Shown here one piece after another: positions 34,901-45,579 of a DNA stretch of 52,235 bases. This DNA is from Chromera velia (Eukaryota; Sar; Chromeraceae). Position 1 is the first letter of the stretch. Every line of letters begins with the position of its first letter. The position numbers were made by a program, and so were the translations under genes. The stretch is taken from NCBI GenBank assembly GCA_018398765.1, contig JAHBMJ010004825.1:1-52235 (forward strand). The letters run 5' to 3'. Under the pieces are notes generated by a model. It saw nothing but the letters and a program-made list of their open reading frames with translations. It was not told the origin of the DNA and did not search any database.

Positions 34901-35967
34901 ATGCCGCCAACGCACGTGTGTTCACCTTGCTGCTGAAGGGTCTGAGCGAGGAACTCGGAGAGTTTCTCCTCCAGGACCTCCTCCCCTCTCTCCTGCCCGA
35001 CCTCGCCTCCTGCCTTGAAGCCGTCAGACGGCAGGCTGGGGTTCTGGCACGGGGGGCAGCTGTCCTTGCAGAGAGTGGAGACGGGGGAGAGGAGGATGAC
35101 TCCGAGAGATATCGGAGGAAGAAGAAAAAGAAGAAATTGCTGGACATTGCAGAAGAGGACGAGGATGAGGAAGATGAAGAGGGCAGCGTGCGGAAGAAAA
35201 AGAAGGCAGCGCTGTCTGCAGCAGCAGTAGAAGCAGACAAAGTGCTGGCAGACGGGAGCAGTCGGATGGAAATTTCCCGAAAGTTGTTTCGTCAGATCAA
35301 ACCCGTCATTCCCCCAGGAGCCCCCCGACCGACAGTCCCCCTCTGGTGGTGGTTTGAGTGCGGCATTCCGACTCTTCAGCTGTGCTCTGTGTGCTTCTCC
35401 AAAACCACAGGGAAGACTCCTGAGTCCACCCTCGACACCCTCCTCCCTCCGCTCATCGCGTCCTTCGACGTGTTGGCGGTGCTGCCTGCGAGGATCCCCC
35501 CGCCGCCTTCTGAAGCTGCTGCATCGGCAGCAGGGGGGTCAGGTCAGACATCTGCCCCGGGGAGTGGGGGGAGTGCGGCAGAAGATGGGGTGTCGGCTGC
35601 ACAGGTGTGGCGACGGAATGTCGAGGCCGCAGTGTGCGAATTGGTGGCGTCGTTTGTCGATCGGGAAACAACGGAAGGCGGCGGCGCGCAGACGGGCCCC
35701 CGTGCGTGGGTGCGCCGGGCGATGCAGGCCCTGTTGGGAAAGACGCGGCACAGCTCGCCGGCCGTGCGTGAGGCTGCAGTTGCATCTTTGTGTGCTTGCT
35801 GGAAGCGCTCCGGTCTCGGGCTGGCAGCAACGCTGAACGAGAGCACGGTGCACCTGTCAGAACTGCTCGAAGACAGCGATGACGCAGTGGAAGCTGCTGC
35901 GCGGAGATGGCTTCGCTTGCTCGAGCAACTGACCGGCGAAAACTTGTCTCAGATGCTCAAACGATGA
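20739..35967 (+). CDS. UTP10: UTP10/HEATR1, U3 snoRNP small-subunit processome HEAT-repeat protein, 18 exons
   Basis: Exons by hand: 20739-21812, 22702-22848, 23083-23296, 23482-23540, 24099-24183, 24678-24841, 25094-25456, 25568-25717, 25928-27451, 27758-28301, 28583-29984, 30214-30898, 31280-31608, 31997-32198, 32536-33347, 33632-33751, 34336-34455, 34899-35967. All phases agree, giving 9063 nt (about 3020 aa). The start MATSLAQQLQQIREQ and the following LLRRFQVHSFAFDQML region match the N-terminal domain. The end (LLGKTRHSSPAVREAAVASL, LSELLEDSDDAVE, then LTGENLSQMLKR) matches the BP28CT end of HEATR1. The family scaffolds the t-UTP complex in the nucleolus for 18S pre-rRNA transcription and cleavage. 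The protein is well above the usual 1800-2150 aa, swollen by Glu/Gly/Ser-rich inserts. Exon 8 is the weakest. The assembly gap in intron 1 could hide another exon. Intron 12 is GC-AG. Confidence 0.88.
21926..22235. other. Assembly gap (310 N) in UTP10 intron 1
   Basis: An unresolved stretch flanked on both sides by runs of G (GGGGG before, ten G after), which suggests a G-rich sequence that defeated assembly. True length is unknown. Confidence 0.95.
22508..22630 (+). repeat. (CT)n then (GT)n microsatellite in UTP10 intron 1
   Basis: A long CT dinucleotide tract, interrupted by a CCTC block, passes into a GT tract. It lies 72 bp upstream of the exon 2 acceptor and may lengthen the polypyrimidine tract. 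Confidence 0.9.
31056..31279 (+). repeat. Four tandem 56-bp copies of the intron-12 3' splice region
   Basis: Copies occupy 31056-31111, 31112-31167, 31168-31223 and 31224-31279, each with only one to three differences. Each ends in TTCTTTTTTGCAG and is followed by TTGT, the same bases that open exon 13 at 31280. Only the last acceptor gives an open frame from the GC donor at 30899. Acceptors 1 to 3 would add 168, 112 and 56 nt; the first reads into TGA in frame. Confidence 0.92.
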
Positions 35968-36267
35968 AACGTGCCCCTTAGTATGTCCACAGCTAGATCC
36001 ACAGCTATATGACCATATCTTCGACTTTGTGAACTTATGAAGCCACATTGCTGTTTATTTGAAAGTATTTCTGCTAGATCTAGTGCTAGATAGAGTATGT
36101 AGTAGACAAAGTTGCTTCAAACTTACTCAATATGAATTAGAATGATTGATTGACTGATTGATCGATTAATATGTTCCGCCCGAGGACCTTCCCGCTATGT
36201 CCATCTCTCGCCAGAGCTAGCAGGGTGGGGCGTTCCCCAGCTTAAACTGAGGTATCAGACCCCACCC

Positions 36268-37645
36268 TCAGGGCCTGCCAGAGCCTGCTGCTGTGGCCGC
36301 TGCTGCATGATTGTTCGTTGTTCGAGCCACTGCTCTGGATCTGTGCTGGCTTTCCGGCCTGAAAATCGATCTGAAACGGTATGCGATTTGGGCTTCCTTG
36401 CTCCTCTTGTTCGCTTTATCAATCTTCTTCTGCGGCTCCCTTCTTCCCCACCCTAACGCTCCTTCGGTCGTTTCTAAGTTATCAATCGTCTCCTCATATT
36501 CTTTTATTAGTCTCTCGATCACCCGTTGCCTTCAGGTTATTCCTGCATGTCTGGCCGCCAGAGCGTCTCCCTCTATGTATCCGTACTGTCCTGGGTACTC
36601 CTCAAACACGGTTGAAACACCCTCCGTCTAAATAACGCCCATCCCAAAAACTCATCCACTGCGGCATGACATCCATTCAACAGAAAGCAGAAAAGCGTCG
36701 AGTTGTTTCTTCTTCCCTAGTTTCCACTGAACCCTTCTTTTTGTATGGCTGCCTTTCTGGCTCTTTCTTCCATCTTGCTGTCCTATTTCTTTTCTATCTT
36801 CCTGAACATCTCTGCTCACTCTTTGTCAAAAACATGATATTCTGTCATCAGATAGATTTTGTGTTCCACCACCTCGATTCTCAACCACCCTCGACAAAAC
36901 TGGCACGTCCTTTTCTGTAACGGCACCTTCTCTCCCCCCTTACTGGAATTTTTCCCTGAGTTGCAGCCACAGCTCTGTCTCCTATCCTGCATGCTGCTCT
37001 CCTCCTGTGATCCGATCGCAGCGCCACTCTTGTATAGCAAAAAGTGGCTCTCCCTATTCTGTTTCTGTCTATTCTCATTGTCAAGCCAACCTTTCTACCT
37101 GCTCTGTCTTCAAACAAAGAAAGGTGGAGACGGTTTCCGTTTGAGACCTTTCTGTATATGTCTGCCATCATCGCTCCTGTCAGTTTTGCCTTCTCCTGAC
37201 TATTCTTCTCTCTTATGTTTCTTTTTATTCTATGTGCAAACATCTCTCTCTTTTTTTTGTCTAGCTCTGACTCATTTTTCGTTCGCTTCAGTAGTCATCT
37301 CTCTATCTCGTCCACTCTTTCTTTAACTACCTGTGTTTCTCTTTGCCTTGCGCTTCCTTTTAGTCTTTCTTTTACAAAAGGGTACATTCCTCTATCTGTG
37401 TAGAGTGCCTGTGCACATTGCTTCAGATGAGGGAAAAGATGAAAAGGATGCATTCCTCTTCCCCCCCCCATTTCGTTTTCTACCCCCTCCCTCAGGTATA
37501 TGAGGATTGCCTGCCCGACCGCTGTGTTTCTTTTCTCTTTTAAAGCCTTCCCTACCCAATGGATCATTCTGGATGCCACTTCGAGATCGATCAGAATGAA
37601 ACTCCCTTCTATCATTAGGGTGTCACAATTTTCTTCCTTTTTCAA
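36268..37645 (-). pseudogene. Possible decayed minus-strand coding remnant
   Basis: Several minus-strand frames follow one another with protein-like composition. One begins near 37645 (KKEENCDTLMIEGSFILIDL, then a helical stretch with MIHWVGKALKEK). A second covers 37243-36881, a third 37040-36816, and a charged helical piece (MIERLIKEYEETIDNLETTE) 36522-36268. Shifts and stops break them. No splice pattern links them well. I do not recognise a family; a decayed transposon protein or an A-rich retroelement is possible. The flank 35968-36267 holds a short inverted repeat (AGGGTGGGG...CCCCACCCT) and no gene. Confidence 0.3.
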
Positions 37646-38616
37646 ATGCTATCAGCTAAGTACTAGTTAGTAGTAGTAGGCCTAATAGTAAACGAGTAAG
37701 CGCATAAGTATATGTCATAATAGTTATACATGAATTTGTCATAAAATAATATGTGCAAACAAATATACCCTTTTTTTGTTTTGGTATTCAACTTAAGTTG
37801 ACTTGAAGTTTGTTTCGAGCCTCTAGCCTGTTCGTCTTCTGCCTCTTCCTTCTGTCCTGTTTCCTGTTCTTGCTGCTAGCTCTCTCGCTCGTGCGACCTC
37901 ATATTTGACTCTCTTCCTTCCGCCTACCGTTTTTGGGATTTGCTAAGTACTACTTACCCCTCGGTCATGATCAGCACACTCTAGCAGCGTACTGCCTATT
38001 CCTCCTTCCTCCCAGCCCTCCTCCTGCACTCCTCTGGTCCCCCGAATGCATGCGCTTACCGCTTTTAAGTGGGCAATCTACAATTAGGCTCGGATCCGGC
38101 CGCATGTCTTGCTTACATGTTACCTCCATTTCTTACTCAATTGCTTGGCCAACCTCTTCAAGAACATTGTAGCCTCCCCCTCCATCGTGCCGTCGACCGC
38201 ACTCACGAGTGGAGTGAAGTCACACTCTCTGTCCGCGCTTGCCTACCCATGTTTCCTCTTTTTTTCTTCTGCTGCTGCTTTGAGGGCTTAAGTCCAGGTC
38301 ACTTTCTCCCTCGAGGCGGCGTATGGGTTTATTACCCTGGTACCGAAAATTGCCAGCCTCTGTGGAGCATAGGCCCCCCAAACTTAATTGGAAGTCCCCC
38401 CTTAGCGCCTTTAAAAATGATTTTGTTTATTAAATTGAATATATGATTGAATAAAAATAGATTTACTGGCCAGTTAGTAATCAGGTTTGATTTGATAGAT
38501 TTGGATTGGATTTAATTTGGTTTGATTTGATTTGATTTGAGGTTAAAGGCCAGATTTGACCTAAGATTTGACCAAAATTTAATTTAAAATTAGATTTGAG
38601 ATTAAACTTTATAGAA
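37646..38616. other. AT-rich spacer with TTTGA simple repeat
   Basis: No supported gene. A degenerate TTTGATTTGA array lies at about 38484-38540, abutting the first 329-bp repeat copy. A plus-strand frame at 38069-38446 has no family signs. Confidence 0.45.
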
Positions 38617-38945
38617 AAAGAGAATGACCAAATGATGGTCAAACGGAATACAGAGCTAGATCTCCATGATGGTGGAACTACTTTATGAAATAGTCTGTCC
38701 GTCAAGGCAGAATAGAACGAACAGCTCAAAAGCGTTCAATCAGCTAGTGTTGCACAAAGTGAATCGATCTAAACTGGCTGGTGCTGAATGTGTGCGGCAT
38801 AAAATCATATAAAATCGAATGCGCGCGCGGCAATCCCATCCTGGCCAACATGGCGCTTTGGCACCACGCGGCACGGTCTGCACGCTCGGCCCGGTAGGTG
38901 CAGAAGCAAACATGGATACGCGGCAGGCTGGTACCCTATACTTCA
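38617..38945 (+). repeat. 329-bp dispersed repeat, copy A
   Basis: Begins AAAGAGAATGACCA and ends CCCTATACTTCA. The start contains a small inverted repeat (TGACCA...TGGTCA). It is followed after 4 bp by copy B in the same orientation. A short minus-strand frame inside recurs in copy C, as expected from sequence identity; it has no recognised family. Confidence 0.85.
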
Positions 38946-38949
38946 CCTA

Positions 38950-39278
38950 AAAGAGAATGACCGAATCATGGTCAAACGGAATGCAGAGCTAGATCTCCAT
39001 GATGGTGGAACTATTTCATGAAATAGTCTGTCCGTCAAGGTAGAATAGAACGAACAGCCGAAAGGCGTTCAATCAGCTAGTGCTGCATAAAGTGAATCGA
39101 TCTGAACTGGCTGGTACTAAATATGCGCGGCACAAAATCGTATAAAATCGAATACGTGTGCAGCAATCCCATCCCGGCCAATATGGCGCTTCAGCACCGC
39201 GTGGCACAGCCTGCACGCTCGGCCTGTTAGGTGCAGAAGCAAGCATGGATACGCGGCAGGCTGGTACCCTATATTTTA
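38950..39278 (+). repeat. 329-bp dispersed repeat, copy B
   Basis: Same length and orientation as copies A and C with scattered point differences. It starts AAAGAGAATGACCG and ends CCCTATATTTTA. Confidence 0.85.
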
Positions 39279-40472
39279 ACTCCCACCCTCGATTACGTTT
39301 CTATGCAAGCTTTGCAAAGAGAAAGAAACGGAAGCGAAACACCAGGGAAAGATAAAGATAAAAGGAATGAAACAGCCTTTTAGTCTGACTGCCTGAGAGC
39401 CAATGAAATCTTTTCTTGCTTTCACTTGCCTGCCAGTATTGAAAATTGAAGAGCACACATGAAAGGATAGCAGAGAGACAGAGAGCTAGGCATCACAAGA
39501 ACAAGGTTAGAGGGCTAGGCATCACAAGACTGTTTGTCTCCGGCCTGCCTCTTAAGTCTGCCTTTCTTCGGCCTGCCTCTTAGGTCTGGTTGTCTGTTGC
39601 CTTTCAAAAGATCAGCGCTTCACAACACTGGAAAAGCAACAGGGAAAGAAAGGATCCATACAATAGCTGTGCAGAAAGACAGAACAAATCGTGCCTTGTA
39701 TGCTTCTCTATCAAAGAGTTCGATCACAAGAGAAAACAAACACTGCAACCTTGTATTCGCAACTTAGCGGAGCGTCGTTGTATCCCCCCTCACGCCAGTG
39801 TGCACATGGATGGACGTTGAGTCAGACTGGCAGAAGACGTGGAGACGGCCAAACAAAGATGGAAGAATCCCTCCCAATCCCCCCCCCAAAGAGGTACTTC
39901 TGAAACCTTGCCTCCTCAATGATCCTGGCAAGCAGACAAGCAAATTCCAGTAGCGATGGTGCGGCACTCCTAGTTCTTGGTAGCCCCCAAAGCAGGTGTG
40001 AGCAGATGGTGCACTGACAGCTCAGTGCAGTCTTGGCAGCAACTGGTGGCAGCTGGTGGATGGGCGGCTCATGGCGAAGTGGCGGCGATCATGCTGCTAG
40101 AGATCCTTGGACACTTGCTTAAGCTTGTTGAGGTGGTTGGAGATGAAGGTCCAAAGAGTGTGAGGGGAGATTGGAGACTCAGTGTATCCACAATAGTGTC
40201 GTCTGCAAGCAAAGTCCACAAGTGTAACACGGCGTTTCCCAGTGAAAACTGGCTGTTGGAGCGACTGCAGATCCATCCGGTGTCTACTTCTGCTACAAGA
40301 AAAAGAAATAGCTACCAAAGCATTGCGCCATTCCAGTTCTAACTGGAATGGGCAGCTTCCAATTCGTAAAAGAGTGGAGGAAAAGACTGCTGGAGAAAGA
40401 TACGGAGACGGAAGTGATCGTTACGGTCATTGACTGACCGAAACGGGACACAACAGAGCGCTGTCAACCGCA
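39279..40472. other. Non-coding region between repeat copies B and C
   Basis: About 1.2 kb with no convincing frame. It has small tandem duplications, such as GGCTAGGCATCACAAGA twice near 39486-39528 and CGGCCTGCCTCTTA twice near 39540-39583. If B and C are terminal repeats, this would be the interior of a short non-autonomous element. Confidence 0.4.
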
Positions 40473-40801
40473 AAAGAGAATGACCAAATGATAGTCAAAT
40501 AGAATGCAGAGCTAGATCTCCATGATAGTGGAACTACTTCATGAAATAGTCTGTCCGTCAAGGCAGAATAGAACGAATAGCCGAAAAGCGTTCAATCAGC
40601 TAGTACTGCACAAAGTGAATCGATCTGAACTGGCTGGTACTGAATACGCGTAGCACAAAATCGTATAAAATCGAATACGCACGTGGCAATCCCATCCCGG
40701 CCAACACGGCGCTTTGGCACTGTGCGGCATAGCCTGCACGCTTGGCCCGGTAGGTCCAGAAGCAAGCATGGCTACGCAGCAGGCTGGTACCCTATACTTC
40801 A
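40473..40801 (+). repeat. 329-bp dispersed repeat, copy C
   Basis: Third copy, exactly the same length and orientation as A and B, separated from B by about 1.2 kb. Ends CCCTATACTTCA. Confidence 0.85.
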
Positions 40802-41756
40802 ACTATATATTCCCTAACATGCGAGCTCGCCTAGTGTTTACTAAGAATGAGTCATAATTTTAGTTTTTTTAGTGTCATACATGCATAATATGATTAAATA
40901 AACATTGATTAATTGATTGATTATATGCACATATTTATAGGCTAAATTATAGCTTTATTATCTTCAATCACTCCCTGTAAGGACCTAGGAATTTAGATAG
41001 GAATTTAGAGGAATTTAGACAGGAATTTAGCTAGGAATCTAAAGGAATTTAAAGACAAGAATTTTGCCTTGTGCCCCTACCAGTGCCTGCTGATCCAGTC
41101 CACCTATTAATTCACTTACCTATACCACCCACGCACCACACCTCTTACCTCCCAACCTTACGACCTACCTCGATACTATACGCCAACCCTCTGCCCTCAA
41201 GGTCGTGGCCCTCTACTACTTAGTGCCCCACAAATCCTAGGTCGCTGAAGAGTTTCTTAGACCCTGCTTAACCCTGCTATACACGAACTTCAAGAGCTAC
41301 TCACACTAGTACTCATACTTACTCACACCTTCTCGGTTCCTTCTCGTAGGGCGCCGATAATCTTTAGTCGAGGACAACATACTTGTACTTCACCCATGGT
41401 ATCACCCAGGATGGTATACAGGGGAAGACTTAGACCAACCATACAGATTTACCGCAGTCGCTACCGAGGGAGGTACATAATGGCGTTAGCTATAATGTAG
41501 GAATAGAAGAACGATCTGAATAGTTACGGTAAAATTAGTTACAAAAAAAACGTAACTTCACGTTTTCTTGAAATAGGTTTATATCTTACGTTAAAAACGT
41601 AACTTAAAGATTTTAAGGCCTATAGTTGACCCCCCACGCGCGGCTTAGCTTCATTGCATGCAAAACGATCGCAGTATATACGTACATGGATGTACATGGC
41701 CCCGATTCATACATGGATGCACATGCATGCATGCATTGTTGGATTAATTATCGATA
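40802..41756. other. Spacer without gene
   Basis: AT-rich, with a short tandem motif AGGAATTTAG repeated about six times at 40987-41051. Nothing else is recognisable. Confidence 0.45.
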
Positions 41757-42003
41757 TAGGGCAGCGCACCAAAGATTTTTGGTAACGTACCCAGCTACAT
41801 TTGGGGACTGACCCCCTCCCCCCCCCTTTTATTATTTAATTTGGTACCCCTCCCCCTACTTGAGGCTACTTCAAAGGATCTCAAAGGGTGGGAGGTACGT
41901 TTTATTACCTTTGGGTTGACATGAATTGTAACGCCCCCTCCCCCCCCCCCTCGCCCCCTAATGTAACTGGGTTACCAAAAATCTTTATAGTGCGCTGCCC
42001 CTA
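41757..42003. mobile_element. Short inverted-repeat (MITE-like) element
   Basis: The left end (TAGGGCAGCGCACCAAAGAT...) and the right end (...ATCTTTATAGTGCGCTGCCC) are imperfect inverted copies over about 40 bp, including TTTTTGGTAAC and CAGCTACAT/ATGTAACTG. The interior is C-rich and has no coding frame. The ends abut TA, and the outer flanks (TTAATTA) are also roughly symmetrical. A non-autonomous DNA transposon is the best reading. Confidence 0.65.
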
Positions 42004-42649
42004 TATAATTAATTGTATGCATGCATGTATATACGTACTTACAGTTGAGCAAATATATATAACTACAATGCACTGGCACTGGCATGAAGTAAAGTTACAT
42101 ATATACTGGCCTCTTGATTGTAACAGTTCAGTGACTTCACGACCTTGACTTGACTTGGCTTGACTTCACTTCAGTATATATACGTAACATGTAACTTCAC
42201 CACCGGAGATAATGAGGTAAAAGAGAAAGCTTGCTTCATACCTATCCCAGTGGCATACTCAAGTACACTCAAGTCTTTGGGCACAGAGTTTGGGTACAAT
42301 GACGCCCAAGGGAAAGAAACCATTCCGCATTCTGATAAAGTAACAGTCTGAGAGTCTTGTAGCCCATTCGGACGCCAAATTAACTACACTGGAACTATAG
42401 TATGACACAATTCAAATTGTAATACAATACCCTATACACTAGTACCAGTGATATAAATAATTATATCAATCAATCACAATAGGTGTGATAAAATAGTTAG
42501 AATAACTTAAGTATCATGAAATTATTGGATAAAAATTCAAGTGATCCCAGACTTTTAAAGTGACTTAAAGTCTTCACAGTCGTGGAAGTTTAGACCATTA
42601 CGGTTCTTCTATATTCATTCACCTTAGCACAGTAATAGCACTTACATTA
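42004..42649. other. Spacer without gene
   Basis: AT-rich with no supported frame, lying between the inverted-repeat element and the ACTC array. Confidence 0.45.
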
Positions 42650-43306
42650 CTCATTTACTCACCTCAATCATTCACTCACCCACTCACTCACTTACTTACT
42701 TACTCACTCACTAACTCATTCGCTCACTCACTCACTTATAATTACTCACTCACTCACTCACCTACCCGACTCACGTACTCACTCACTCACTCACTCATTC
42801 ACTCACTCATCCACTCATTCACTCACTCACTCACTCATTCACTCACTCACTCACTCATTCATTCAACCACTCACTCACTCAACCACTCCCTCACTCACTC
42901 ACTCACTCACTCACTCACTCAACCACTCACTTACTCACTCACTCACTCACTCACTCACTCAACCACTCACTCACTCACTCATGCACTCACTCACTTACCC
43001 ACTCACTCACTCACTCCTAGCACTCACTCACTCATTCACTCATTCACCCACTCATTCACTCACTCACTCACTCACTCATTCACTCACTCACTCACTCATT
43101 CACTTACTCATTCAGTCACTTACTCACTCACTCACTCACTCACTCATTCACTCACTCACTGATCTGACTCACTCATTCACTTATTCACCCATTTACCTCC
43201 TAGCGTACCTCACTCACTCACTCACTCACTCACTCTCTTACTCATTCACTCACTCGCTTACCTTCTATAGCTTACCTCACTGAGTCTCATTCAGTCACTC
43301 ACTCAT
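42650..43306 (+). repeat. (ACTC)n tetranucleotide array, about 650 bp
   Basis: ACTC units with ATTC, ACTT and ACCC variants run almost without break. The frame across it (Thr-His-Ser repeats) is a product of the repeat and not a gene. Confidence 0.9.
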
Positions 43307-44452
43307 AAACAAACGAAGGACGTGTCAAACATGTACTCCACAACGTGTGTCAACTGCTGCTTTAAGGTGTTACAATCTCAAGGGAGACGCTGGGAGTCTA
43401 TAATAAAGCGGGATATGGCTTGACGGTTTCGGCTTGGCTAGTACAGCTCACACGAGTCCTCCATGCATAGCCGTCTCCCTCGCGGGGTATATCATACAAG
43501 ACTTGCACACTCACGCGCATACGTGCGGCCCCTGGGCCATGTAAAGCCGGTCTGTATGGCCCGTATGCAGCGGCTGTAACGCTGCCCCCCGACGCGTGCC
43601 AAGCCACGCTATTGTGGCACTAAACACAGCAAACATGCAATCAATATCGTATAAAGACGCAAATTAACGTAACAGCTGGAAAAACGTTCTGCCATAGCAC
43701 TAGGCTATGGTATGCCATGGCAATGCACTTGCAGCGTGTATTCGTGGTTGTGGAGGAGTGTTAGCTTGTTAACCCGGTCGGGTCTAATTGAAATTGATCT
43801 GGTCGGGCCTAATCATCTATCACCTCGGAGGGCAGCTCAGCTTTGCTGGGCTTAGCCAAGAGGCTTTGAGAAGTTACAGTCGCCTGAGGGGGCAGCTCAG
43901 CTCTGTTGAGATCAGCCGAGAGGCCCTGAGATCGCACACACTCGCATAACGCATTTTTTCATTTTTGGAAGGGGAGTTCGGTGTCTGTCTGTCTGTCTGT
44001 CTATCATGGTGTCGCCTTAATTCTAAAATATGCCCCTCAAGCAACTTGCACGGAGCTCTGATCATATTATACTATAGTTTTGCGCTCGTACGTTATGATG
44101 CGTGCCCCTCAAGTAACTCGCATGGAGTTGCATATATTATATTCACGCGCATGCCGTCCCGAAAAGTATATTTTGCACGCATTGCCGTAGCCCCCGCCGG
44201 CTACTTGCCCATGCATGTATGTAGGCATTGAACACATGCGCAAGCCTGTGATGGTTTGCAACAATCAAATTATGGGCGACCCTCTAAATGGCCTCCCGAG
44301 GCACTTACCCAACTAGTTGGGTGTATCCCATGAGAACGCATACACTCGCATATCGCAGCTCTTCATATTTTGGGGAGAGAGATCGATGTAACGCTAAAAT
44401 ATGCCCAAGAAATCGGATCTTGACGTGCGTGCGTCACTGCGGGTGTGGCAAA
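43307..44452. other. Spacer with short direct duplications
   Basis: No gene seen. Besides the 60-bp tandem pair, a unit starting TGCCCCTCAAG occurs at about 44031 and 44102, and the phrase ACACTCGCATA recurs at about 43938 and 44342. Confidence 0.45.
43829..43948 (+). repeat. Diverged 60-bp tandem pair
   Basis: GGCAGCTCAGCT occurs at 43831 and 43891. Both are followed by related sequence through AGCC-AGAGGC and GAG. Two diverged copies. Confidence 0.6.
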
Positions 44453-44911
44453 ATCGTATGCCGGGGGCGAGTGGGGTGCTTTTTGCCTCCCCCTCTACAT
44501 AGGAGACTGGCGCTTTTCCGTAAAAAACTCGTTCTCATAATTGGTAAGGAGTTAGAAGCTTAAACTTTGTGTAAGAAGACGTTGTAACGATAGAAAAAGA
44601 ACTATGGAACAGATTTTTTATATCATTTCTAGAAATATAGGCTGCCATACAAATTTTGTAAGTTTCATACCGTTTTTTCTACTATTCAAAACCGTTAAAA
44701 AATGGCCTTGAAATCAAAAAATTTGTATGGCAGCCAATGTTTCTAGAAATGATATAAAAAATCTGTTCTATAGTTCTTTTTTTATCGTTACAACGTCTTC
44801 TTACACAAAGTTTCAGCTTTTAACTCCTTACCAATTATGAGAACGAGTTTTTTACGGAAATGCGCCGCTTTAGGGGGGCAAAAAGCACCCCACTTGCGCC
44901 CGGCATGCGAT
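44453..44911. mobile_element. Foldback/MITE-like palindrome, about 459 bp
   Basis: Two arms of about 200 bp are inverted copies with few differences. The left arm runs from ATCGTATGCCGGG through GTGGGGTGCTTTTTGCC, CGTAAAAAACTCGTTCTCAT and TTATATCATTTCTAGAAA to GGCTGCCATACAAATTTT. The right arm returns the same sequence reversed, ending CCCGGCATGCGAT. A spacer of about 50 bp lies between. It has no coding capacity, so it would be a non-autonomous foldback or MITE element. Confidence 0.8.
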
Positions 44912-45579
44912 ATAACGTTTTTGAACTATGTATGACTTGCAACATAAATAAGCATAAAAAGTTATACATCAAACCGCTAATCGTCTGAAGATTACTGAAG
45001 ATATAACGTTTCACGAACCCTCAAGAAAAAAAACGTTTCACGGTGTGAGGGCGTTAAATCGTCAGTATCTGGAACCCCGGCCGGTGCATGGGCCGTCGCG
45101 CGCGCGGCCGCGAAAACTCGACCCGCGGAGTCGGCAGCGCGGGGTCCGGCCCTGGCACGCACGCGCACGCCTTTCCTGCATGTTGACTGCAATGATGCGA
45201 GCATTGCCGCGACCTTCCATGAAGTTTTCGCCACCATTTCGCCACCATGCAAGGATTATGGTGTGAGGATGTGTGAGGCTTTCACTTTTTCAAACGTCAC
45301 TGGCTCATGACGTGCTTGGTCTCCTTGCTTTACTGCACAGGAAACTTACCGCGCGCTTGACCAGAAAAGGCAATGATCGAAGAGACTCTCAAGTCTTATC
45401 CGATTTTGAATCCGCACAGCCGATTCTGGCTCTCTCCCCTGGTCTAGGCACCCCCTTCTGGCGTGCCCAGCCCTGGAAGCGAGTCAGGAGCTGTCTCCAC
45501 GTCCACAAAGGAGGGCTCCAACATCCACTGGCAAAGGAAAGACAGCGTGAGACGAAAGATATCTCCAGCCGTATCCAAG
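44912..45579. other. Region upstream of the phosphatase gene
   Basis: Contains a GC-rich patch at 45075-45170 and the 5' flank of the phosphatase gene. The phosphatase frame extends upstream to about 45463 without an ATG, so an additional 5' exon cannot be excluded. Confidence 0.4.

Noticed and set aside
38069-38446. 125-aa plus-strand frame
   Set aside because: No conserved motif, no splice context, and it adjoins simple repeats.
42981-43283. 100-aa frame of THSLTHS repeats
   Set aside because: Translation of the ACTC array.
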